Below, in pieces: positions 9,207 through 17,794 of a stretch of DNA of 64,000 nt; position 1 is the first letter of the stretch, and every line of letters starts with the position of its first letter. Source of the DNA: JABDQZ01 sp963801985 (GTDB taxonomy: Bacteria > Pseudomonadota > Gammaproteobacteria > Chromatiales > Chromatiaceae); NCBI GenBank assembly GCA_963801985.1, contig CAWDGV010000009.1, forward strand, positions 62,001-126,000, read 5' to 3'. A program made the position numbers and the translations under genes. The notes under the pieces were generated by a model. That model did no database searches and had not been told where the DNA came from. It saw only the letters and a list, made by a program, of their open reading frames with translations.

Positions 9207-10064
9207 ATGACATCGCCCTACTCCCTTGACGTAGCAGAAGCCGACTTTATGCAGATGGTGGTCGAGGCATCCATGCAACAGCCCGTGCTGGTGGACTTCT
9301 GGGCAACATGGTGCCAGCCCTGCCAGGTATTAAAACCGGTTTTGGAAAAACTCGCTGATGATTACCAGGGCAAATTCCTGTTGGCCAAGGTCAATACCGA
9401 AGAGGCCCAACAGCTGGCCATGCAGTTTGGAATTCGCAGCATACCGACGGTGAAACTATTCAAAAACGGGGAACCGGTGGATGAATTCATGGGTGCCCTG
9501 CCTGAACCCGAAATTCGTGCTTTTCTGGATAAATACATTCCCAGGGAATCAGACGCCCTGATCGACCAGGCTGAGAGCCTGTTAGCCGAAAGTAATGCTG
9601 AAGGCGCCATGGAATTGATCAAACAGGCCAACCAGATAGATCCTCAAAATTCACGGGCACTGATTGCCTACGCGCGCATCTGTGCGGTTATGGGTAACCT
9701 CGATGAAGCAAGGACAGTGATCGAAGCCCTGCCCGAAGCAGTTAAAGAGAGCCCGGAGATTTCTGCCTTATTGGCACAAATGGAATTTGACAAAATTGCC
9801 AGGGAAGGCGATTCAACAGATGAATTACAGACAAAACTGGAAACCGATCCGAACAACAGCGAAGCCCGCTATCAACTTGCTGCACAACAAATGATGCAGG
9901 GGGAAACTGAAGCAGCACTGGAAAACCTGCTCACCATAATGAAACTGGACCGTGACTATAATGATGACGCAGCACGAAAAATGATGTTCAAGATTTTTGA
10001 CACATTGGGAGACCACCCTTTGGTTGCAACTTATCGTCGCAAGATCATGAGCCTGATCTATTAA
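9207..10064 (+). CDS. cnoX: Chaperedoxin CnoX/YbbN-like (thioredoxin plus TPR)
   Basis: N-terminal thioredoxin domain (about 1-110) joined to a C-terminal TPR-like helical region (about 115-285), the build of E. coli YbbN/CnoX, which holds unfolded proteins and hands them to GroEL and DnaK. ATG 9207 is preceded by AAGGA at 8 bases; a TTG two codons upstream is less likely. The active site is WCQPC (35-39), a full CxxC, unlike the SxxC of E. coli CnoX, so this version could also act as a reductase. The stop overlaps the start of the next gene (TAATG), implying translational coupling. Confidence 0.9.
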   Translation: MTSPYSLDVAEADFMQMVVEASMQQPVLVDFWATWCQPCQVLKPVLEKLADDYQGKFLLAKVNTEEAQQLAMQFGIRSIPTVKLFKNGEPVDEFMGALPEPEIRAFLDKYIPRESDALIDQAESLLAESNAEGAMELIKQANQIDPQNSRALIAYARICAVMGNLDEARTVIEALPEAVKESPEISALLAQMEFDKIAREGDSTDELQTKLETDPNNSEARYQLAAQQMMQGETEAALENLLTIMKLDRDYNDDAARKMMFKIFDTLGDHPLVATYRRKIMSLIY

Positions 10065-10858
10065 TGAGCCTGCTGGATGACATTCAGAAAAAGGCTGAGC
10101 ACAAACGCCAGCAACAGCATGGCGAAGCAACTTTTGCCTCACAGCTTGAACAAACCTATAGCCAGCATATTAATCCACGCCTTAAACGTGTCTATGCTTT
10201 TTTCAACAGCCTGATCGCAGAGCTCAATTACCTGGATGAACCCGTCACCTGCGCTTATAAAATTCCAGGAGCAGGTACTGTAAAAAATTTCCAGCATAGT
10301 CATTACCGTATCGCCGCCAATAGCAGCGACCGATTGACCGATATAAGGATTAATTTTTTATGCCAACGCGATACACCAATTGCTTTTCTGGTCGAAACAG
10401 AAGCCCGGGCCGAACAGATACGCGATGAGCTGCACCGACTCCAGGTTGGTTTTGAACATCGTCCTGACTATGCAAAGGGCCTGGAGAATGCCGCCACTTT
10501 TTTCACCCTGACGGGCCAGATTCCAGTTCAGATCCGTCTGCATGTCGAACCCAACTCAACCAACATCGTGCTGGAAACCATAAACCTCCCTGAACTTGGG
10601 ATTTTCAAAAAAACTCTCAAACCACATGAAATCAATGATGAGTTCATGGACAGCCTGGGTCGATTCATGATGCGTCAGCATAGCAATATCGACATGCACG
10701 CCGATTCACCACACCAGGCAGCTGGCGAATCGGCAGAAGAACAAGCTGAAAAGATTAGAAAGCAACTTCGCGCAAAAAGTCATGATCCCGCTTTTGCCCA
10801 GGAAAACAAGGCGCCTAAACCCGGTTTTTTCAAGCGGCTGTTTTCAAACAAACATTAA
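10064..10858 (+). CDS. Conserved hypothetical protein
   Basis: 264 aa, start codon overlapping the cnoX-like stop by one base. I do not recognise the family. The N-terminus is charged and helical (MSLLDDIQKKAEHKRQQQ). The centre (about 30-215) looks like a soluble alpha/beta domain with a well-conserved appearance. The C-terminus is charged and low in complexity, ending KPGFFKRLFSNKH, a short basic-aromatic tail. There is no signal peptide or membrane segment. The tight coupling to the chaperedoxin suggests a linked role, but that is inference. Its stop overlaps the antiporter gene's stop by 4 bp on the other strand. Confidence 0.75.
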   Translation: MSLLDDIQKKAEHKRQQQHGEATFASQLEQTYSQHINPRLKRVYAFFNSLIAELNYLDEPVTCAYKIPGAGTVKNFQHSHYRIAANSSDRLTDIRINFLCQRDTPIAFLVETEARAEQIRDELHRLQVGFEHRPDYAKGLENAATFFTLTGQIPVQIRLHVEPNSTNIVLETINLPELGIFKKTLKPHEINDEFMDSLGRFMMRQHSNIDMHADSPHQAAGESAEEQAEKIRKQLRAKSHDPAFAQENKAPKPGFFKRLFSNKH

Positions 10859-12822
10859 CCGGTTAAAAGCACATTTTCTGCATGTTCAATATGCTCTGCC
10901 AGACCGCGCAATACCAGAGCGTCACCCGGCTCTAATGGCACAGAAGCATCAGGCAATTCACCCCTGACACCATGTCGTGTCAATGCATCAACAACCACAT
11001 TGCTTTGTTTCAGATTCAGTTGCGCAAGCGTATGTCCAATTGCATAATCATTTTCTGACAAGACCACCGTGTGCAGACGCTCTTCATGATATTCATCCAG
11101 ACCTTCAATATCATCACCATGAAAAACGCCTCTTAAACGCCGGTAGTGACTGTCTCTCGCCTTGCTGATCAGGCGTAGAATTTCATCCTGGTCAACCTGC
11201 AACTGCTCCAGCGTTCTGGTTGCAACATTCAGGCTCGACTCCAGTGACTCGGGCACCACCATGTCCGCACCAGCAGCTTCGAGTTCTTCCAGGTGATGAT
11301 CATGAAGCGTACGAACAATGATAGGAATATCAGGATTCAGACGGCGGGCTTCGCGTGTAATACGCTTGGCCAGACTGGCTTCATGAAATGTAATCACCAA
11401 GGCCGACGCACGTCCCAGGCCGGCCAGTTCCAGAATCTCAGGATGCGAGGAATCTCCATACCAGACGGGTTCCCCGGACTCGAAAGCTTCACCAATCAGA
11501 CTGACATCAATATCCAGCGCCAGGTAATCAAAACCCTCTTCCCTGAGAAAACCCGCCAGGTTCTGACCAACACGTCCAAACCCGGCAATGATCACATGCT
11601 TATTGTGATGAACCGCCTCTTCACCCAGGGTCATTTCCTGGCTGGTACGCTGGCTACGGTAACTGCTGCAAAAATGCTTACCAAGGGCACCGTTGTAGCG
11701 AACAATCATAGGCGCAACCGCCATACTCAATACAATCGCCGCCAGTATCGGCTGAACCTGCTCCGTACTGACGACACCTTCGACAACCGCCAGCGTTAAT
11801 ATCGCAAAACCAAATTCGCCGCCCTGGCCAAGCACTGCACCGGTACGCACAGCCACACCATTATCCTGACCAGCAAGCTTGACCAGCAAGGCGATCAGGC
11901 CGCCCTTACCGATGATTACCCCGGCCGTCAGCAGCAACGTCCAGTGCCACTGTTCAAGAAACGCCGCCGGATTCAGCTGGGTTCCAACAACAACAAAGAA
12001 AAGCCCCAGCAAAACATCCCGAAACGGCCTGACTTCGGTTTCGACCTGGTGACGAAACTCGGTTTCAGCCAGCATCACACCCGCCAGAAAAGCTCCCAGA
12101 GCCAGTGATAACCCCATCGACTGGGTGACCCAGGCGGCAGTCAAAGACACTAATAATATTGTCAGGGTAAACAGTTCAATTGAGTAAGCAGCAGCCACCC
12201 ATCGCAGTAAAGGACGTAACAACCAATGGCCTGCAGCAAACATGATAATGAATGCCAGCACTGCTTTTAGAAAAGCAAATAAAAAGGCATTACCCATATT
12301 TTCAGCCCCGGCTGCCATGATGGGAATAGCAACCAGGAAAGGCACAACGGCCAGGTCCTGAAACAGCAGAATACCCAGTGCGTTACGCCCATGACGCGAC
12401 TGAATTTCCAGCTGCTCCTGCAACTGCTTGATCACAATGGCCGTTGAAGACAAAGCCAGGGCACCACCAACAGCAAAGGAGGCTTCGAGGCTTAAGCCAA
12501 ACCAGCGCGCAACCAGGATAGTCGACAAGGTGGATAAAACGACCTGCAAGCCACCCAGCCCCAGCAAAATTTTACGCATCGCCAGCAAATGCGGAATGGA
12601 GACTTCCAGTCCAATCATGAACAATAGAAAAACCACGCCCAGTTCCGCAAGAAAATCAATGGTATGGCCACTGGGAATCCAGCCAAGCGTGTGTTCACCG
12701 GCTAATACACCAACCAGTAAATAGCCCAGAATTGAAGGCAGGTTAAAGCGGCGCATAAAAGCCAGCGCCGCAACCGAGAGGGTTAACAGAATCAATATGC
12801 CGTTAAGTGCTTGATGTTCCAT
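10855..12822 (-). CDS. CPA2-family monovalent cation:proton antiporter with TrkA-N domain (KefB/KefC/YbaL type)
   Basis: 655 aa inner-membrane protein. The first about 380 residues form some 12 hydrophobic segments typical of the Na+/H+-exchanger fold. Next comes a RCK/TrkA-N nucleotide-binding domain (about 410-530) with the Rossmann motif IIAGFGRVGQNLAGFL, then a TrkA-C-like domain (about 575-650). KefB/KefC relatives exchange K+ for H+ under control of NAD(H) or glutathione adducts; the exact substrate here cannot be read from sequence. It is divergent from cysZ with about 90 bp between starts. Confidence 0.92.
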   Translation of the reverse strand: MEHQALNGILILLTLSVAALAFMRRFNLPSILGYLLVGVLAGEHTLGWIPSGHTIDFLAELGVVFLLFMIGLEVSIPHLLAMRKILLGLGGLQVVLSTLSTILVARWFGLSLEASFAVGGALALSSTAIVIKQLQEQLEIQSRHGRNALGILLFQDLAVVPFLVAIPIMAAGAENMGNAFLFAFLKAVLAFIIMFAAGHWLLRPLLRWVAAAYSIELFTLTILLVSLTAAWVTQSMGLSLALGAFLAGVMLAETEFRHQVETEVRPFRDVLLGLFFVVVGTQLNPAAFLEQWHWTLLLTAGVIIGKGGLIALLVKLAGQDNGVAVRTGAVLGQGGEFGFAILTLAVVEGVVSTEQVQPILAAIVLSMAVAPMIVRYNGALGKHFCSSYRSQRTSQEMTLGEEAVHHNKHVIIAGFGRVGQNLAGFLREEGFDYLALDIDVSLIGEAFESGEPVWYGDSSHPEILELAGLGRASALVITFHEASLAKRITREARRLNPDIPIIVRTLHDHHLEELEAAGADMVVPESLESSLNVATRTLEQLQVDQDEILRLISKARDSHYRRLRGVFHGDDIEGLDEYHEERLHTVVLSENDYAIGHTLAQLNLKQSNVVVDALTRHGVRGELPDASVPLEPGDALVLRGLAEHIEHAENVLLTG

Positions 12823-12912
12823 TGAAAGCCAAATTCAAAGAAGGTAAGTGAGTGATCTGGTAGACTGCGCAGCATTTTCGTCCCTGAGAAACTACCTTGA
12901 GTAATATAAAAC

Positions 12913-13629
12913 ATGTTTGATTTTACCTATATCCTGAAAGGATTCGGCATGATATTCAAGCCTGGTCTGAAACGTTATGTCCTGCTGCCATTAATGATCT
13001 CCACTTTACTGTTGTCTTTTTTCGGTTGGATTGCCTACGAGCAGTTTGATGTTTTTATGAACAGATTGTTACCCGAGGATAGCTGGCTCCAATGGTTAAG
13101 CTGGCTGTTATGGCCTGTTTTTGCACTGACTTTTCTGGTCATCGTTTTCTATGGCTTTACTATTTTCGCCAACCTGATTGGTGCTCCATTTAACAGCAAG
13201 CTGGCAGAAGCAGTTGCTGCCAAGCTTGATGACAACATCCAACTTCCCGAGTCTGACCCGTTTTTCAAGGATGCCGCCAAGAGCATAGGCTCGGAAATAC
13301 GTAAGCTGTTTTATTATCTTTTGCGCGCCATTCCCTTACTGCTGCTTATGCTGTTTCCACTGACCAGCCCGGTTGCATCAATTGTCTGGCTGCTATTCAG
13401 CATCTGGTTCATGGCCCTGGAATATGTCGCCTACCCGTTGGAAAACCAGAAAATGCTGTTCACTGAGCAGCGCAAAACTTTAAGACGCAAACCGCTCTCA
13501 GCACTTGCTTTCGGTGGCGGGGTTACCTTGCTGCTGTTGATACCGGTTATCAATCTGGCAGCCATGCCTGCCGCAGTGGCTGGTGCTACCATATACTGGC
13601 ATGAAAAACTAAGAACGGACAAAGTCTGA
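12913..13629 (+). CDS. cysZ: Sulfate permease CysZ
   Basis: 238-aa integral membrane protein of the CysZ/EI24 family, which moves sulfate into the cytoplasm for cysteine synthesis. The N-terminus FTYILKGFGMIFKPGLKRYVLLPL is characteristic. Hydrophobic segments lie near residues 23-45, 60-90, 135-165 and 195-225. The position fits a cell that also carries the SAT/APS-kinase-like fusion and cysQ some 12 kb away. The 3' end overlaps the convergent aminotransferase gene by 21 bp. Confidence 0.9.
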   Translation: MFDFTYILKGFGMIFKPGLKRYVLLPLMISTLLLSFFGWIAYEQFDVFMNRLLPEDSWLQWLSWLLWPVFALTFLVIVFYGFTIFANLIGAPFNSKLAEAVAAKLDDNIQLPESDPFFKDAAKSIGSEIRKLFYYLLRAIPLLLLMLFPLTSPVASIVWLLFSIWFMALEYVAYPLENQKMLFTEQRKTLRRKPLSALAFGGGVTLLLLIPVINLAAMPAAVAGATIYWHEKLRTDKV

Positions 13630-14787
13630 AATCCTGCCAACACCTTCCTGCAGGTTTGCGATGGAAGTGGTAAAGGCAAAACGCACGTATTTTTCCGCCT
13701 GGTGACGGCCAAAGTCCAGTCCCGGTGTAATGGCGACGCCGGCCTGCTCCAGCAAATCCTGAGAAAACTGAAAGCTGTCACCAGTCAATGCTGAACAGTC
13801 CATGTAAAGATAGAATGCCCCATTCGGCTTATGCTTGAGCCTAAAACCTACCTGCTCCAGGGCTGGAATGAGGTAATCACGGCGCTTCTGAAACTCATCG
13901 CGACGCTGGCGTAAAGTTAACAGCGTTTCAGGCTTTAACGCCTCGAGGGCAGCAAATTGCGCCATGGTCTGGGCTGCCAGGTAAACATTTTGCGCCAGGC
14001 GATCCGCCGGTTCGGCAAATTCCGGCGGCACAATCATCCAGCCCAGACGCCAGCCAGTCATACCGAAAAATTTTGAAAAACTATTGACGACAAACAGGTT
14101 CTCAGCGCCGGTCTGCAAGGCCGTGATTGTCGGCTCGTCAAAATTCAAACCCTGGTAGATTTCGTCCATGATCAGAAATGACTTCCTGGCAGCCAGGAAC
14201 TCTGCCAGCTCCTTGACTTCATCCAGCGAAATGGTACTGCCAGTTGGATTGGATGGGGATGCCAATAATACCGCACGGACATTATCCCGCCAGTGCTGTT
14301 GAGCTACTGCTGTCGTGATCTGGTATGCCGTTGTATGGTCTACGGGTATTGTGAGCGGCTCGCCTTCAACCAGCCGCACAAAATGCCGGTTGCAGGGATA
14401 ACCTGGATCTGTCAGCAATACCGCATCACCCGGATTAACCAGCAGGCTCATCAATAACTGCAATGCACCGGAAGAGCCTGGCGTCACGATGACTCGTGCG
14501 GGATCCAGCTCAACGCCGTAACTGGAATGGTAATAATCCGCTATGGCCTGTTTCAATTGAGGCAGACCCGTGGCAGGCGTGTAATGTGTTTCACCCTGTT
14601 CCAAGGCACGAATACCGGCCTGAGTGACATTTTCAGGGGTTGGAAAATCCGGTTCACCCACTTCCATATGTATGATTTTTCGCCCTTCGGATTCAAGCTG
14701 ACGAGCACGCGCCAGCAACTTCATTACATGAAAAGGCGCAATATCAGACATACGATCTGACAAATAATGTTCTTTTTTATCAGTCAT
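13609..14787 (-). CDS. PLP-dependent aminotransferase, class I (AspC-like)
   Basis: 392-aa fold-type I aminotransferase. Visible family marks are the substrate/cofactor segment ASPSNPTGS, the aspartate segment LIMDEIYQGL and the Schiff-base lysine in VNSFSKFFGMTGWRLGW. The specificity (aspartate, alanine or aromatic amino acids) cannot be fixed from motifs alone. It overlaps the cysZ 3' end by 21 bp in tail-to-tail orientation. About 60 nt upstream of its start is a strongly structured element (14847-14922). Confidence 0.92.
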   Translation of the reverse strand: MTDKKEHYLSDRMSDIAPFHVMKLLARARQLESEGRKIIHMEVGEPDFPTPENVTQAGIRALEQGETHYTPATGLPQLKQAIADYYHSSYGVELDPARVIVTPGSSGALQLLMSLLVNPGDAVLLTDPGYPCNRHFVRLVEGEPLTIPVDHTTAYQITTAVAQQHWRDNVRAVLLASPSNPTGSTISLDEVKELAEFLAARKSFLIMDEIYQGLNFDEPTITALQTGAENLFVVNSFSKFFGMTGWRLGWMIVPPEFAEPADRLAQNVYLAAQTMAQFAALEALKPETLLTLRQRRDEFQKRRDYLIPALEQVGFRLKHKPNGAFYLYMDCSALTGDSFQFSQDLLEQAGVAITPGLDFGRHQAEKYVRFAFTTSIANLQEGVGRISDFVRS

Positions 14788-14846
14788 TTAAACTTATTAG
14801 TTAAAGTATTTTATTATTATAAGTGCAGTACGCATTTATAGATGGA

Positions 14847-14922
14847 CTCAAGCATAACGGAGCCCGCCGGCAAAGTGAACGTTTATCCTTGCCGGTGTCG
14901 AATATCTGCCCGGGTGCTTGAG
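14847..14922. other. Long bulged stem-loop upstream of the aminotransferase gene
   Basis: CTCAAGCA (14847-14854) pairs with TGCTTGAG (14915-14922), CCCG (14863-14866) with CGGG (14911-14914), and CCGGCAA (14867-14873) with TTGCCGG (14889-14895). The 19 pairs stack into one rod with an 8-nt bulge on the left, a 15-nt bulge on the right and a 15-nt apical loop. There is no T-tract on either strand, so it is not an intrinsic terminator. On the minus strand it would be in the leader of the aminotransferase gene if transcription starts upstream or reads through from cbbY. It matches no riboswitch class I know. Confidence 0.5.
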
Positions 14923-14953
14923 CAGCCTGGTCCGGGCCGATTGGAAGATAGCT

Positions 14954-15709
14954 TTAGAGACTTTTGATGAAGTCCAGCGTCACCATGGATTCATTGAGTG
15001 CCTTGCCGGCAAGCACTTGCGCAGGGTGAGACACATCCCCCAGTTGATCAAGGACCACGGTTGCACCGGAAAAGTCATGATCCCTTGTATAATCGTTTAT
15101 CGTAATCACAACTTTCCTGATATTGGCATCCCTCACTGATATCAGGCCATTCTCTGAATCTTCAAAAGCAATCACCTCTTCCGGTGACAGCTTCATTTTT
15201 TCCAGTGCCCAAATATATATGTCTGGTGCCGGCTTTTTGGCAGGTACAATATCGCCGGCAGCAATGACCTCAAACCAGTCAATCGATTCTCTGCCAAGTG
15301 TATTTTCCAGCAGTGCTGTTACATTTTCCGGCGTTGTTGTCGTAGCAATTGCCAGGCGAAGACCTTGTGTTCGGGCTTCCTGTAACAAACTTTCAACGCC
15401 GGGACGCAATGGTATATCACCCTTGCCGAGTAAAGCCGTGTAATGAGCTGTCTTGGCCTTGTGTAAATCTGCTATATAGCCCGCAAGGTCATCTACGTCA
15501 GGCAACGGTGCCTGGTATTTATCCAGAAAATATCGAATGCGTTCTTTCCCACCCGTCACCGTCAGCAGATCAGCATAAATATCTACCGTCCAGTTCCAGT
15601 CTAAACCGGCATCCGCAAAAGCCAGGTTAAATGCCACCCGGTGACCGTCTCTCTCCGTGTCGGCCAACGTACCATCAACATCAAAAATCAGTGCTTTTAA
15701 ATCAGCCAT
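14954..15709 (-). CDS. cbbY: CbbY-like HAD phosphatase
   Basis: 251 aa from ATG 15709, chosen because GGAGG lies 5 bases upstream; the longer reading to 15748 adds 13 unconserved residues. It is a haloacid-dehalogenase hydrolase with motif I FDVDGTLADTE at the N-terminus, a helical cap carrying the sequence common in CbbY (RDGHRVAFNLAFADAGLDW), motif II in AIATTTTPENV, and motifs III/IV around PAKKPAPDIYIWA and EDSENGL. CbbY removes the Rubisco inhibitor xylulose-1,5-bisphosphate, so the gene hints at a Calvin cycle elsewhere in the genome. No Rubisco gene is in this window. Confidence 0.87.
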   Translation of the reverse strand: MADLKALIFDVDGTLADTERDGHRVAFNLAFADAGLDWNWTVDIYADLLTVTGGKERIRYFLDKYQAPLPDVDDLAGYIADLHKAKTAHYTALLGKGDIPLRPGVESLLQEARTQGLRLAIATTTTPENVTALLENTLGRESIDWFEVIAAGDIVPAKKPAPDIYIWALEKMKLSPEEVIAFEDSENGLISVRDANIRKVVITINDYTRDHDFSGATVVLDQLGDVSHPAQVLAGKALNESMVTLDFIKSL

Positions 15710-15801
15710 CTGTACCTCCATAATTTTGTAGTGAACCCTAACCGACATTCAAAATAGTGTCACCAAACCAATGCCGGGAAATTAGCAATCACCAATATTT
15801 G

Positions 15802-15830
15802 TTGCCTGATTAGACACATTTTGGTATAGA
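15802..15830 (+). promoter_or_regulatory. Sigma-70-type promoter for dksA
   Basis: TTGCCT (15802-15807), a 17-nt spacer and TATAGA (15825-15830) give a good sigma-70 match about 40 bp before the dksA start. A leader of about 32 nt would result. Confidence 0.65.
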
Positions 15831-15869
15831 TAGCGCCCTTAAAATTTCAGTCACTGGAGAGTTTGTCGC

Positions 15870-16310
15870 ATGGCGGCCAGAAAAAAAGTTGAAAATACAG
15901 TGAATTCTCTCGGCTTCACGCCTTACAAAGCAAAGAAAGGCGAGAAATACATGAACGAGAAAATGGAAGCCCACTTCAAGGAGATACTCGAAGCCTGGAA
16001 AAATTCATTAATTCAGAGTGTTGGTGAAACCGTGCATCACATGCAGGACGAGGCGGCAAACTTTCCTGATCCAAATGACAGGGCTTCCCAGGAAACTGAT
16101 TTCAGTATCGAACTGCGTACCCGTGACCGCGAACGCAAATTGATCAAGAAAATTGACCAGACACTGGACATGCTCGCTGACCATGAATATGGCTACTGTG
16201 AAACCTGTGGTGTTGAAATTGGCATAGCCCGCCTTGAAGCGCGACCGACTGCTGATCAATGTATTGACTGTAAAACCCTTGAAGAAATCAAGGAAAAGCA
16301 ACGCATCTAA
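15870..16310 (+). CDS. dksA: RNA polymerase-binding transcription factor DksA
   Basis: 146 aa. DksA enters the polymerase secondary channel and, with ppGpp, adjusts rRNA and amino-acid promoters. The coiled coil lies in the central part (about 35-105); its acidic tip region contains DPNDRASQETDFS. The C-terminal four-cysteine zinc finger is CETC (about 111-114) with CIDC (about 132-135), the classical zinc form. It is followed by a terminator and then gluQ, the arrangement known from enterobacteria. Confidence 0.97.
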   Translation: MAARKKVENTVNSLGFTPYKAKKGEKYMNEKMEAHFKEILEAWKNSLIQSVGETVHHMQDEAANFPDPNDRASQETDFSIELRTRDRERKLIKKIDQTLDMLADHEYGYCETCGVEIGIARLEARPTADQCIDCKTLEEIKEKQRI

Positions 16311-16322
16311 GTCAATCAACAC

Positions 16323-16348
16323 AAACCGGCCTCACAGCCGGTTTTTTT
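16323..16348 (+). terminator. Terminator between dksA and gluQ
   Basis: AAACCGGC (16323-16330) pairs with GCCGGTTT (16337-16344) around a 6-nt loop, with T7 at 16342-16348. The gluQ ATG begins only five bases later. A terminator between dksA and gluQ that controls gluQ expression is known in Shigella/E. coli. Confidence 0.85.
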
Positions 16349-16352
16349 ATTG

Positions 16353-17264
16353 ATGCCAGATTCTGAACTTCAATCCAGTATTTTAGACTCGACCTATACA
16401 GGACGTTTCGCGCCTTCTCCAACGGGACCCTTACACATCGGCTCGCTGGTTGCCGCCATGGCCAGTTACCTGGATGCCAGGTCCAGTCAGGGACAATGGT
16501 TGCTACGTATTGAAGACCTAGATCCACCACGTGAAATACCCGGGGCTGCTGACAACATCATTTTCAGCCTCGACAAACTGGGTTTCGAATGGGATGGCCC
16601 CGTTTGCTATCAATCACACCGCCATGCCTGTTACGAAGAGGCTTTAGAGGCCCTGATTAGTGATAAAACCGCTTATGCCTGCAAATGCAGCCGTAAGGAT
16701 ATTGCAGAGCAACAATCCCCGCAAAAATCAGGGCACACGCCATTGTTGCGCTACCCGGGAAACTGCAGGAATACGGCCTTGTCACCGGCTAAAAACCTCG
16801 CCATTCGCGCACTCACCGAAGACGCAAGCATAAGCTTTTCAGACAGGGTTGCTGGAGATTACAGTCAGAACATTGAAGCTGAAACCGGTGACTTCGTTAT
16901 CCGCAGGAAAGACGGTTTTTATGCCTATCAACTTGCCGTTGTAATCGATGATGCTGAACAAAAAATTACCCATGTCGTTCGTGGTGAAGACCTGCTGGAC
17001 TCCACTCCCAGGCAAATTCATTTACAGCGGCTGCTTGCTTTGCAAACACCAGTTTATGCACATACGCCGCTGGTTATGGATAAAAATGGTAACAAGTTCA
17101 GCAAAAGCAGTAACCGGGGCCAGCCATTGGAAATGAACCTGGTTTCACTCATTAAAGCCTGGCATTTTTTACAGCAAACCCCAACAAGCGCAAAAGAATT
17201 CGATACAATGGCTGACTTCTGGCAATGGGCATTTCAGCAATGGAACATCCACAAACTGGTTTAG
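16353..17264 (+). CDS. gluQ: Glutamyl-Q tRNA(Asp) synthetase
   Basis: 303 aa. A GluRS paralogue lacking the anticodon-binding domain; it attaches glutamate to queuosine-34 of tRNA-Asp. The class I signature is RFAPSPTGPLHIGS (HIGH equivalent HIGS) near residue 20 and the KMSKS-like motif is KFSKS (about 246-250). The zinc-site cysteines CKC followed by a Tyr/Cys pair in RYPGNC (about 108-138) fit the family. ATG 16353 gives a normal N-terminus, but the dksA terminator stem occupies the place of a ribosome binding site, so translation would depend on readthrough transcripts. Confidence 0.93.
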   Translation: MPDSELQSSILDSTYTGRFAPSPTGPLHIGSLVAAMASYLDARSSQGQWLLRIEDLDPPREIPGAADNIIFSLDKLGFEWDGPVCYQSHRHACYEEALEALISDKTAYACKCSRKDIAEQQSPQKSGHTPLLRYPGNCRNTALSPAKNLAIRALTEDASISFSDRVAGDYSQNIEAETGDFVIRRKDGFYAYQLAVVIDDAEQKITHVVRGEDLLDSTPRQIHLQRLLALQTPVYAHTPLVMDKNGNKFSKSSNRGQPLEMNLVSLIKAWHFLQQTPTSAKEFDTMADFWQWAFQQWNIHKLV

Positions 17265-17268
17265 TGAC

Positions 17269-17736
17269 ATGACAAGTGATTCAACATTGGCAACAGCCTA
17301 TGAAATTATCGGCGGGGAAAGCGGTGTTCGCGAACTGGTAGATCGTTTCTACGATTACATGGACGAGCTGGAAGCTGCTGCCCCAATACGTCAATTGCAT
17401 GCCAAAAGTCTGAAAGCATCCCGTGAAAAGCTGTTTCTTTTTCTGTCAGGCTGGCTGGGTGGCCCTGACCTTTATATACAAAAGTATGGACACCCGATGC
17501 TCAGGCGCCGTCACCTGTCTTTTGCCATTGGCGCAAGTGAAAGAGACCAATGGATGCTTTGCATGAAAAAAGCCCTGTCAGATATGCAACTCGACCCCAA
17601 GGTAGAAAAACAACTGCTGCGCGCATTTATGCAGACAGCCGACCACATGCGCAACAAACCGGAGTATGATGGAGCAGATAGCGGCCTGAAAATCATCAAT
17701 GAAAACCCGAAAAATCCTAAAGAATCAGGATCTTAA
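17269..17736 (+). CDS. Group II truncated haemoglobin
   Basis: 155 aa, 2-on-2 globin (trHbO-type). The motif run WLGGPDLYIQKYGHPMLRRRH near residues 64-84 holds the expected distal/E-helix residues and the proximal His, followed by the group II mark DQWMLCM. Such globins bind O2, NO or react with peroxide; the physiological role here is unknown. It starts 4 bp after gluQ, so it is probably cotranscribed. The C-terminal about 20 residues are polar and not part of the fold. Confidence 0.92.
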   Translation: MTSDSTLATAYEIIGGESGVRELVDRFYDYMDELEAAAPIRQLHAKSLKASREKLFLFLSGWLGGPDLYIQKYGHPMLRRRHLSFAIGASERDQWMLCMKKALSDMQLDPKVEKQLLRAFMQTADHMRNKPEYDGADSGLKIINENPKNPKESGS

Positions 17737-17794
17737 TCCGACATAAAGAGTAGAGACAACAACAAGGGCAATCCCTTTACAAGTTTTTTATCCA

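Noticed and set aside
11293..11799. 168-codon plus-strand open frame inside the CPA2 antiporter gene
   Set aside because: Antisense to a clear TrkA-N domain region; composition is a mirror of the real gene.
14847..14922. Integron attC site
   Set aside because: The arms lack the conserved GTTRRRY/RYYYAAC core and no integrase or cassette array is nearby.
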